Assembly (NCBI GenBank): GCA_023144675.1
Contig: JAGLFE010000128.1
Location: forward strand, 1-10,753
Reading direction: 5' to 3'
Source of the DNA: Thiomargarita sp.
GTDB taxonomy: Bacteria > Pseudomonadota > Gammaproteobacteria > Beggiatoales > Beggiatoaceae
DNA length: 10,753 bases
Shown here: positions 1 to 5,737 of the stretch, piece after piece
Layout: every line of letters starts with the position of its first letter
Numbering within the stretch: the stretch's first letter is position 1
The notes under the pieces: model-generated
Databases searched by the model: none
What the model saw: only the letters and a program-made list of their open reading frames with translations
Told to the model about the DNA's origin: nothing
Translations under genes and position numbers: made by a program

Positions 1-348
1 TCAGCGTCTAAAGAAAGTTCATCGTCGCTAGAATCATCTAAATCTAAGGACAACTCATCGTCAGTATCTAAAGAAAGTTCATCATCGCTAGAATCATCCA
101 AATCTAAGGACAACTCATCGTCAGCGTCTAAAGAAAGTTCATCGTCGCTAGAATCATCCAAATCCAAGGACAACTCATCATCTAATGAAAGCTCATCGTC
201 GCTAGAATCATCCAAAGACAAATCATCGTCTGAATCTAAAGAAAGTTCATCATCGCTAGAATCATCTAAATCCAAAGAAAGTTCGCCATCATCAGCATCG
301 TCCAATGAAAAATCATCGTCGGCATCTAATGAAATTTCATCCATATCT
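1..348 (-). repeat. 60-bp tandem repeats encoding the acidic FimV tail
   Basis: Positions 1-60, 61-120 and 121-180 are three nearly identical 60-bp units differing at only a few bases. Shorter degenerate copies continue to about 348. On the minus strand each unit encodes 20 residues built from DDSSDDELSLD and DDELSLDL blocks, so the array stays in frame. The array runs off the left edge, so its copy number is unknown. Acidic low-complexity tails are known in FimV proteins; the near-identity of adjacent units suggests recent expansion by slippage or unequal recombination. Confidence 0.92.
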
Positions 349-2573
349 AATTCAGGTTCTTCTTCGCCTAAATTTAAATCTAGCTCATTTTCTACACCTA
401 ACTCATCTTCATCACTACTTAAAGCGACGGCGGTAACTGCACCAGCCGCAACAACTGCACCAGTAGCTACAGCTACTTTAGCAATATTAGAATCGCCTTC
501 AAATATTTCCCTATCAGTTGCTAATTTTTTCCAAAGTTCTAAAGCTTGATCCCATTCCGAACCCTGACCATTTACTTTATCATATAAGGTTTTAGCATGA
601 ATTTCAAATTTTTCAACATTTTCGGTTTTAGCATAAATTTCTAACAACTTCAAATCATAAGGATTATGCTGTGGATATTTTTCAATTGCCGATATTAATA
701 ACTCTTCCGCTTGAGAAAAACGTTCATAAGCTATATATACGTCAACTTCTTCAAGTAATTCCTCATCATACTTAGAATCAATATTATCTACTGGTTCATC
801 CTGATCATCTTCAGTTGGTTCTATTTCATCTTCTATTGTATCTTCATGCTCATAATCAAGATCATTAACCTCAACTTTTAAACGCTCTAATTCTTCCGAA
901 GTATCTTCTTTAGAAAGTTCACGTGTATACTTAGATTTAGCAGGTTCATTACTTCCGCGACTCTTTATAAAAAATCCAGCTAAAAATAGTAATATTAATG
1001 CACCTGTTCCCCCACCTATAGTCAACCAGCCTCCTGGGACAATTTTAGTAATGTTCGTAACAGAATTAGTTATTGATGTTACTAAATCCGCTTCTTCAGG
1101 TTTTTCATTGATAGTAATATTACTTACTGGCATAGTGCTTCCAGCATTATCGACTTCAGAATTATTTGTAGCTACACTAATTGTTTTATTATCTGTTGTT
1201 TCCACAGATATTTCTTCATTATTATCAATTGGTAATTTTGCAATTTCATTATTATCAATATTTTCTGAAGTTTTAGTAACTGGTTCTGCACCTGTTACCA
1301 TATCTGGAGATATAATTACATTGCTTTTTGGATTTAAAGTAACATCTTTTATAGGTTTATTTTGGTTTGAAGCATTTATTTTCTTAGCCAAAGCAAGTTC
1401 TTTTTTAAGCCGATTTTTTTCTTTAGATTGCATATCCAATTGTCTTTGTAACTGTGCCATTTTTTGACTTTGAATTGTAAGTGTTGAACCTAAATCTGCC
1501 ACTTCTTTTATCAATACAGCTAACTTTGAATCTAAATCTCCCTCTAAACCTGATATTCCTTTTAACTCGTCATTTTCAGATTTCAGGTTACTATTATTAC
1601 CTTCAAGAGTGGTTACTTGTTCTTGTAGAGAGGTAATTTGGTGTTGTAATTTTTTTAATTGTGGAGAATTAGCCCTAGTTTGAGAAACACGTTGTCCATT
1701 ATTTTCCTGTTCATTATTATAAGCTGGAGTTAATATTACTTTTCGGGTTAATTCTCTTTTAGTGGGTTGAGTTTTTGCTTTATTACTACGTGTTACTGGA
1801 GCCTCGGAAGTGGTTTTATTAACAATAGCAGGTTCAATCGTATCTCTTTGTTGTATTGGTGAATCCCATTCAGGTACTTGTATAATTTTTCCTCGTTTGA
1901 TTAAATTTCGATTACCTCTAATAAAGGCATTTGGATTAGCATAATAAATTTTATCCATTTGCTGTTGCAAAGAAACATTTTCAGAACGAGTACGTTTAGC
2001 TATTGCCCATAATGTATCATTCTTTACAACTGTATATTTACCTTTTTTTCGCACAGACGTTCTTTTGGAACTTTTGGCAGTGGTTCTTTTTGGAGTTTTA
2101 CTCTTTGTTACTTTTTCTGGTTTTCTGACTTGACTAATTATTGGAGATATTGGTTGACGAGTTAATACTTCATTAGTTTTATATATTATTGGGTCCAGTA
2201 AAATTGTATATTCACGTAAAATACGTCCTCCTACCCATTGCACTTCAATAAGAAAGTGTAAATAAGGTTCTTGTATTGATTGCTGACTTGTTATATTAAT
2301 AACCGCTGTGGTATCACTTTTAGGTTTAATTTTAAATTCAACTTTAGTTAATTCATAAGCGCGATCTATACCTGCACGCTGAAAAGCTTTAGGTGAAGCA
2401 AGCGTAACTTTAACTGTAGAAACACCACCATTTGGAATAGCTAAAATATTTATAGTTGCATTTAATGGTTGACCAAGATTTGAATTAACTTGAATATTAC
2501 TTAATCCAAGTGCATATAATGACTGACTAAAAAACATTGCTGTCAGCACAAATATTAGTTTAAAAATTTTCAT
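1..2573 (-). CDS. fimV: FimV-like pilus assembly / cell-pole organising protein, C-terminus cut by window edge
   Basis: I read this frame directly from the ATG at 2573; it stays open for 857 codons to the window edge, so the C-terminus is missing. An AGAGG ribosome-binding site lies just upstream. Residues 1-21 look like a signal peptide (hydrophobic, ending LYA before LG). The next residues, ALGLSNIQVNSNLGQPLNA, match the FimV N-terminal domain. A LysM peptidoglycan-binding domain spans about 180-233 (YTVVKNDTLWAIAK start). A long coiled coil covers about 304-397 and a membrane segment about 516-536 (starting W516). A TPR-like helical region typical of FimV covers about 603-690 (EEVDVYIAYERFSQAEELL). 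A second hydrophobic Ala/Val stretch (700-718) is followed by an Asp/Leu/Ser repeat tail from about 745. FimV family members link peptidoglycan to a cytoplasmic TPR hub that organises the cell pole, type IV pili and type II secretion. In gammaproteobacteria the gene usually follows asd; here about 3.1 kb separates them. Confidence 0.93.
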   Translation of the reverse strand, partial: MKIFKLIFVLTAMFFSQSLYALGLSNIQVNSNLGQPLNATINILAIPNGGVSTVKVTLASPKAFQRAGIDRAYELTKVEFKIKPKSDTTAVINITSQQSIQEPYLHFLIEVQWVGGRILREYTILLDPIIYKTNEVLTRQPISPIISQVRKPEKVTKSKTPKRTTAKSSKRTSVRKKGKYTVVKNDTLWAIAKRTRSENVSLQQQMDKIYYANPNAFIRGNRNLIKRGKIIQVPEWDSPIQQRDTIEPAIVNKTTSEAPVTRSNKAKTQPTKRELTRKVILTPAYNNEQENNGQRVSQTRANSPQLKKLQHQITSLQEQVTTLEGNNSNLKSENDELKGISGLEGDLDSKLAVLIKEVADLGSTLTIQSQKMAQLQRQLDMQSKEKNRLKKELALAKKINASNQNKPIKDVTLNPKSNVIISPDMVTGAEPVTKTSENIDNNEIAKLPIDNNEEISVETTDNKTISVATNNSEVDNAGSTMPVSNITINEKPEEADLVTSITNSVTNITKIVPGGWLTIGGGTGALILLFLAGFFIKSRGSNEPAKSKYTRELSKEDTSEELERLKVEVNDLDYEHEDTIEDEIEPTEDDQDEPVDNIDSKYDEELLEEVDVYIAYERFSQAEELLISAIEKYPQHNPYDLKLLEIYAKTENVEKFEIHAKTLYDKVNGQGSEWDQALELWKKLATDREIFEGDSNIAKVAVATGAVVAAGAVTAVALSSDEDELGVENELDLNLGEEEPELDMDEISLDADDDFSLDDADDGELSLDLDDSSDDELSLDSDDDLSLDDSSDDELSLDDELSLDLDDSSDDELSLDADDELSLDLDDSSDDELSLDTDDELSLDLDDSSDDELSLDA

Positions 2574-2827
2574 AATTTAGCCTCTTTAAAAATAGATAAG
2601 AATTTATAAAAAAATTGTTTTAGTGAGTTTGTTTTTAAATATATAATTTATAAGATTAATTATCTTTGCCATCTTTCGGCATTGCTATTTCTTTCAATAG
2701 TAAGTTTTTTCCAATTCATATTTATGGTTCTCCATAGTTAATTTAAAAAAATTACACAATTATTATTGTCAATAAATCAATATTCATTGTGCTATTTACA
2801 AGTATTTTTCGACTATTTCAGATACAA
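2574..2827. other. Intergenic region between fimV and the Rpn nuclease gene
   Basis: AT-rich and without a convincing gene. On the minus strand there is a TTGACA hexamer (2767-2772), a possible -35 for fimV, but I see no good -10 at the right spacing. A 19-codon minus-strand frame (2660-2719, starting MNWKKLTIER) has a GGAG about 10 bases upstream of its ATG. It could be a leader peptide, a remnant or chance. A short dyad with ACAAT/ATTGT arms lies near 2756-2769 and lacks a terminator-type T-run. Confidence 0.4.
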
Positions 2828-3016
2828 TTACTTAACTAAATTTTTGATAGTTTTAATGGATAAACCTGTTATTTTCGCTATCATTTTAACTTCAATACCT
2901 TCTTGTTTCATTTTGTTAGCGAGTTCATAACTTTTTTTCTTTTCTCCTCTCTCAATTCCTTTCTCAATTCCAATTTCATAAGAAGGCAAATCTTCATATC
3001 TGAGTGTACTTAACAT
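2828..3016 (-). CDS. Possible internal 62-aa C-terminal protein (RpnS-like intragenic antitoxin candidate)
   Basis: Inside the nuclease gene, AAGGAG (complement of 3023-3028) stands exactly 6 bases before an in-frame ATG (complement of 3014-3016, Met198 of the full protein). Initiation here would give MLSTLRYEDLPSYEIGIEKG and so on, 62 residues: the charged Gly-spaced repeat and the terminal helix-turn-helix-like segment without the nuclease core. In E. coli rpn genes, small C-terminal proteins made from internal starts block the full-length toxic nuclease. The position and domain content here fit that model. The Shine-Dalgarno is stronger than the one in front of the full-length TTG start. 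Use of this start is an inference; the sequence also encodes KEQEM in the long protein, so chance is possible. Confidence 0.42.
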   Translation of the reverse strand: MLSTLRYEDLPSYEIGIEKGIERGEKKKSYELANKMKQEGIEVKMIAKITGLSIKTIKNLVK

Positions 3017-3607
3017 TTCTTGCTCCTTAACGATGTCTTTTAAATCGCGGTTGGTTGATAGTTCTTCTAACATTAGCATATATTTTCTAAATGCTTTTAT
3101 ATCATCTTTGGTATATTCTTGCAGTTTGTTAATGATATACTCTACTATTTGACGCGGGTTTTTGCCTTTAAAATCACAGAGAATTGCTAAAATTAACGCA
3201 TCTGGTTTATCTTGTTGTAAAAAATAGTTACAATCAAGAGTTTTCATATCCGTAATAGTGTAATTATAGTCTAAATTAGTATTTTTGACATAATTTTGCA
3301 TATACATTTTTTTTTTGCCGATATATATAACATATTGTTTTATCTTATATTTCGGGGCGATTAAGCTAATATCAGATAAATATCTTAACATTCGATATTG
3401 CATTTTATAATCGTTATCATTTTGGATTTCTAAATGCAAGATAAATTTGTTATCAATTTTGGCGACTATATCGGCACGGCGACTTTCTATCCTCTCAAAT
3501 TCTATGTCTAGTAATTCTATTTGGTCAATTTCAAAATGCAGAATATATTTCGATATATCTTTGATGATATTTTTTAAAATATCTTTGGATATGGTATCTT
3601 TTTTCAA
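2828..3607 (-). CDS. Rpn-family PD-(D/E)XK nuclease (recombination-promoting nuclease / putative transposase type)
   Basis: 259 residues. The nuclease core is near the N-terminus: R43-R44-A-D46-I-V, then E60-I-Q62 in HLEIQ, the D...ExQ form of the PD-(D/E)XK active site seen in Rpn/transposase_31-like proteins. The conserved MQYRMLRYLSDI block (69-80) follows. The C-terminal tail has Gly-spaced charged repeats (GIEKGIERGEKKK, 213-225) and a helix-turn-helix-like end (MIAKITGLSIKTIKNLV), also usual for the family. The start is TTG (3605-3607): an in-frame TAG lies four codons upstream and an AGAG element sits about 7 bases before it; no ATG is available. Family members are DNA endonucleases linked to RecA-independent recombination and phage defence. 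A run of ten A (coding strand, complement of 3307-3316) lies in codons 98-101. A 97%-identical damaged copy follows at 3663-4357. The target is unknown. Confidence 0.85.
   Translation of the reverse strand: MKKDTISKDILKNIIKDISKYILHFEIDQIELLDIEFERIESRRADIVAKIDNKFILHLEIQNDNDYKMQYRMLRYLSDISLIAPKYKIKQYVIYIGKKKMYMQNYVKNTNLDYNYTITDMKTLDCNYFLQQDKPDALILAILCDFKGKNPRQIVEYIINKLQEYTKDDIKAFRKYMLMLEELSTNRDLKDIVKEQEMLSTLRYEDLPSYEIGIEKGIERGEKKKSYELANKMKQEGIEVKMIAKITGLSIKTIKNLVK
3023..3028 (-). promoter_or_regulatory. Intragenic Shine-Dalgarno AAGGAG
   Basis: Perfect AAGGAG hexamer on the minus strand, 6 bases from the ATG at 3014-3016. The second gene copy carries the identical arrangement (3860-3865, ATG 3851-3853). 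Confidence 0.5.
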
Positions 3608-3664
3608 AATTTTTCTCTATTTAATTTTCTCACATTTTATATTCCCTTAAAGTTAATATAATAA

Positions 3665-3853
3665 TTACTTAACTAAATTCTTGATAGTTTTAATGGATAA
3701 ACCTGTTATTTTCGCTATAATTTTAACTTCAATACCTTCTTGTATCATTTTGTTAGCAAGTTCATAACTTTTTTTCTTTTCTCCTTTCTCAATTCCTTTT
3801 TCAATTCTAATTTCATAAGAAGGCAAATCTTCATATCTGAGTGTACTTAACAT
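3665..3853 (-). CDS. Possible 62-aa C-terminal protein of the damaged Rpn copy
   Basis: AAGGAG (complement of 3860-3865) precedes the ATG at 3851-3853 by 6 bases. The 62-residue product differs from the copy-1 internal product at four positions (G to R, R to K, K to I, M to I). It would be a free-standing tail protein without any nuclease, possibly acting on the neighbouring intact nuclease. This is an inference: high identity between the copies means retention alone does not prove selection. Confidence 0.33.
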   Translation of the reverse strand: MLSTLRYEDLPSYEIRIEKGIEKGEKKKSYELANKMIQEGIEVKIIAKITGLSIKTIKNLVK

Positions 3854-4357
3854 TTCTTGCTCCTTAACGATGTCTTTTAAATTACGGTTGGTTGATAGTT
3901 CTTCTAACATTAGCATATATTTTTTAAATGCTTTTATATCATCTTTGGTATATTCTTGCAGTTTGTTAATGATATATTCTACTATTTGACGCGGGTTTTT
4001 GCCTTTAAAATCACAGAGAATTGCTAAAATTAACGCATCTGGTTTATCTTGTTGCAAAAAATAGTTACAATCAAGAGTTTTCATATCCGTAATAGTGTAA
4101 TTATAATTTAAATTAGTATTTTTGACATAATTTTGCATATACATTTTTTTTTGCCGATATATATAACATATTGTTTTATCTTATATTTCGGGGCTATTAA
4201 GCTAATGTCAGATAAATATCTTAACATTCGATATTGCATTTTATAATCGTTATTATTTTGGATTTCTAAATGCAAGATAAATTTGTTATCAATTTTGGCG
4301 ACTATATCGGCACGGCGACTTTCTATTCTCTCAAATTCTATGATCTAGTAATTCTAT
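3665..4357 (-). pseudogene. Second Rpn-family nuclease copy, frameshifted and 5'-truncated
   Basis: Compared with the intact copy, the coding-strand A-run is nine instead of ten (complement of 4144-4152), which shifts the frame between the nuclease core and the C-terminal half. A second one-base insertion lies near 4342-4343, and about the first 29 codons are gone beyond 4357. The active-site region (ADIVAKI...HLEIQ) is still readable but no longer joined to a start. The 3' part stays open for 159 codons (3665-4144) from MYMQNYVKNT, without a good ribosome-binding site for that ATG. The strong internal AAGGAG-ATG site is retained. Confidence 0.88.
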
Positions 4358-4381
4358 GAGGAACCAAAGGGGGAGAACTCA
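4358..4381. repeat. Short GC-rich repeat piece at the 3' border of the DUF559 gene
   Basis: The stretch GAGGAACCAAAGGGGGAGAA followed by CTCA resembles the end of the larger repeat at 4893-4918 (GGAATTAAAGGGGGGAGAA followed by TCA). It sits between the broken end of the Rpn copy and the DUF559 stop codon and overlaps that stop. The two related pieces therefore bracket the endonuclease gene. Confidence 0.6.
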
Positions 4382-4753
4382 AATTTTAACGCCACATTGC
4401 CTAGCAATTTTTTCTAATACCTCATTTATATTTGTGTTTACTTCATTGTTATTAAACCTAATAATCCTAATACTGTTTTGTTTAAACCATTGTGTTCTTG
4501 CCTTATCATAAGCTTGTTGTTTACTATCATAGTGCTGACTACCATCAATTTCTATAGCTAATTGACATTCATAGCAAAAGAAATCTAAGATAAAACGGTA
4601 TATAGGATGTTGTCTCCGAAATTTTATCCCAAATAACTGTTTTCTGCGTAAATGTTGCCAAAGTTTATTTTCTTATGGAGTTAATGGACGACGTAATTCT
4701 CTTGCACGGATTAAAATATTTGGATGAACAACAGTTATTTTTTCATTTGGCAT
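4379..4753 (-). pseudogene. DUF559 / Vsr-like endonuclease gene with one premature stop
   Basis: Read by hand from the ATG at 4751-4753, the frame gives MPNEKITVVHPNILIRAREL, then RRPLTP, an in-frame TAA at codon 27 (complement of 4673-4675), and then the rest of a DUF559 protein: ENKLWQHLRRKQLFGIKFRR, RFILDFFCYECQLAIEIDGS, QHYDSKQQAYDKARTQW, ending in RQCGVKI and TGA. Including the stop position it spans 124 codons, normal for the family. The LDFFC aspartate and EID pair are the conserved PD-(D/E)XK-fold residues. The TAA replaces the residue after RPLTP, probably once a CAA or GAA codon. No Met follows the stop, so easy re-initiation is unlikely. The upstream GC-rich repeat supplies a GAGAGG ribosome-binding site just before the ATG. 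DUF559 proteins are predicted single-domain nucleases, often scattered between repeats. Confidence 0.85.
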
Positions 4754-4755
4754 TT

Positions 4756-4919
4756 TTACCCTCTCCCTAACCCTCTCCCAAAGGGCGAGGGGACATACAA
4801 AACCGTCTTCCCCCAGCGAGAAGAATCAAAGGCTTCTCTATTTTTCCTCTTCCAAAGGGCGAAGGAACATAAAAATCCATCTTCCCCCCAGCGGGGGGAA
4901 TTAAAGGGGGGAGAATCAC
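4756..4919. repeat. GC-rich palindromic repeat, two 74-bp tandem units
   Basis: Much richer in G+C than its surroundings. Unit A (about 4772-4845) and unit B (about 4846-4919) align at an offset of 74 bp: both have CCAAAGGGCGA, ACATA, a C-run followed by AGCG, and an AAAGG segment. Dyads are visible: CCCTCTCCC-AAA-GGGCGAGGG near 4771-4791 (one mismatch) and TTCCCCCC-AGC-GGGGGGAA near 4882-4900 (perfect 8-bp stem). Repeats of this type are widespread in bacterial genomes and yield spurious PLPNPLPKGEG or SPFGRGLGRG peptides on either strand; I treat the frames here as non-genic. The hairpins may act as terminators or RNA processing sites. Confidence 0.8.
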
Positions 4920-5402
4920 AATCCCTTAACATGCTCAATATAGCCCTTATAAGTCTCCAACCCCGTAAAATAATATAATTCCTGCCACAGGGCGATAGCT
5001 TGTTGATACCTCATTTGAGATTGCTGTTTATCTTGATAAATACCACCCAACTCATAAATACGAAATTGCCAGCCCGTTTTTAAAACTCTCACTTTTCGGA
5101 TTCGATTCATAGAGTTCTTTACCTAATTGCATTCGTAATTCAAAGAACTCAAGAGCTTTATCGACTTGGCCTAAAGCTTGGTGAATCGAGCCCAATCGAC
5201 TGTAAAAAATAGCTAAATTTTCTTCAGCATCCCATTGTTTAAAATGTCCCTTAGCTACCTCAATTACCCGCAATGCACTGTCCAATTGCCCAACACTACT
5301 ATAAAAATCCGCTAGATAAAAATTTAACGATCCAATATCACTATCCAATTTCTTAATTTTTTGCGTTACTGACAAAGCATATTCTTGATACTTCCAAGCT
5401 GC
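4916..5402 (-). pseudogene. 3' remnant of a TPR-repeat protein gene, one frameshift, 5' end lost
   Basis: Two overlapping minus-strand frames join into one protein. From 5402 it reads AAWKYQEYALSVTQKIKKLD, then TPR-like helices (SLNFYLADFYSSVGQLDSAL; NLAIFYSRLGSIHQALGQVD; KALEFFE). It continues to LYESNPKSESFKNGLAISYL and hits a TGA at 5052-5054. Removing one T near 5054-5055 lets it continue as ELGGIYQDKQQSQMRYQQAI, ALWQELYYFTGLETYKGYIE and HVKGL, stop at 4916-4918. The NGLAISYxxLG and ALWQEL...YKxYIExV pattern is the usual C-terminal end of large TPR proteins in filamentous sulfur bacteria and Bacteroidetes. An in-frame TAA (5403-5405) marks the point where the AT-rich stretch replaces the upstream part. 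The stop codon lies at the edge of the GC-rich repeat. The lost N-terminal effector domain cannot be identified. Confidence 0.78.
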
Positions 5403-5737
5403 TTATAAATTTAATCTTATACAAACTTATTAAATATTATACAAAATAAATTAACTTACTAAGTTAAGTTTATGTTTTTATTAAATATGCTTAAACATAA
5501 AATATTATTTTACTTAAAAAAAATGTAATGTTTAAATTATTAGTAAGTTATTAATTTTAAAATACAAATTTTGATATTAATAATAATTAAATCCTTACTA
5601 AAAAAAATTAAACATTACAGTTAAATAAATTAAAATAATTAGTAAACTAATATTAGTTAAATTAAATCTTTATTTAAAGTAAATTTAAAATAAAAATAAT
5701 AGTTTAGATTTACTTTCTCGAAATAACATTAAATAGT
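5403..5737. other. Gene-free AT island with nested inverted repeats
   Basis: Hand count gives 32 G/C in 5401-5700 (about 11%). No coding frame is credible. Visible structure: a perfect 17-bp dyad TTAACTTA-C-TAAGTTAA at 5451-5467; a perfect 14-bp palindrome AACTAATATTAGTT at 5645-5658; and an imperfect inverted repeat, arm 5524-5547 (starts TGTAATGTTTAA, ends TTAGTAAG) against arm 5594-5619 (starts CTTACTAA, ends TTAAACATTACA). The motif TTACTAA/TTAGTAA recurs at least four times. It lies just beyond the asd stop, where I see no standard G+C-rich terminator. Confidence 0.65.
5524..5619. repeat. Imperfect inverted repeat in the AT island
   Basis: Arms 5524-5547 and 5594-5619 share TGTAATGTTTAA and TTAGTAAG as reverse complements, with a variable A/T middle and a 46-bp spacer. 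It could be a degenerate mobile-element end pair or a cruciform-forming site. Confidence 0.55.

Larger units (their letters stand above)
2826..3520. repeat. Tandem duplication, copy 1
   Basis: This 695-bp stretch is repeated in direct orientation at 3663-4357, an offset of 837 bp. By my alignment there are about 18 substitutions and two one-base indels (about 97% identity). Homology starts two bases beyond the stop codon and ends about 29 codons into the nuclease gene. Most substitutions in copy 2 move toward A/T. Confidence 0.93.
3663..4357. repeat. Tandem duplication, copy 2
   Basis: Direct repeat of 2826-3520. It begins after a 55-bp spacer that follows the TTG start of copy 1, and ends abruptly at 4357 where the DUF559-associated repeat starts. 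The missing 5' end of the nuclease gene does not reappear beyond the DUF559 cassette. Confidence 0.93.

Noticed and set aside
1..348. CRISPR-like regular repeats
   Set aside because: Units are contiguous without unique spacers and are in frame with fimV; it is a protein-coding tandem repeat.
1051..1467. 138-codon plus-strand frame with hydrophobic residues
   Set aside because: It lies antisense to the fimV coding sequence over the coiled-coil region; its hydrophobic look is the mirror of Lys/Asn/Glu-rich coding, and there is no ribosome-binding site or family match.
3447..3650. 67-codon plus-strand frame
   Set aside because: It is antisense to the Rpn nuclease core and start; no independent signals.
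4724..4978. Plus-strand frame (PLPNPLPKGEG) and minus-strand frame 4756-4938 (SPFGRGLGRG)
   Set aside because: Both are translations of the GC-rich palindromic repeat, a well-known source of spurious proteins.
4916..5375. Two separate small TPR genes
   Set aside because: The two frames join smoothly with a single base removed near 5054 and match one continuous TPR C-terminus, so one frameshifted remnant is the simpler reading.
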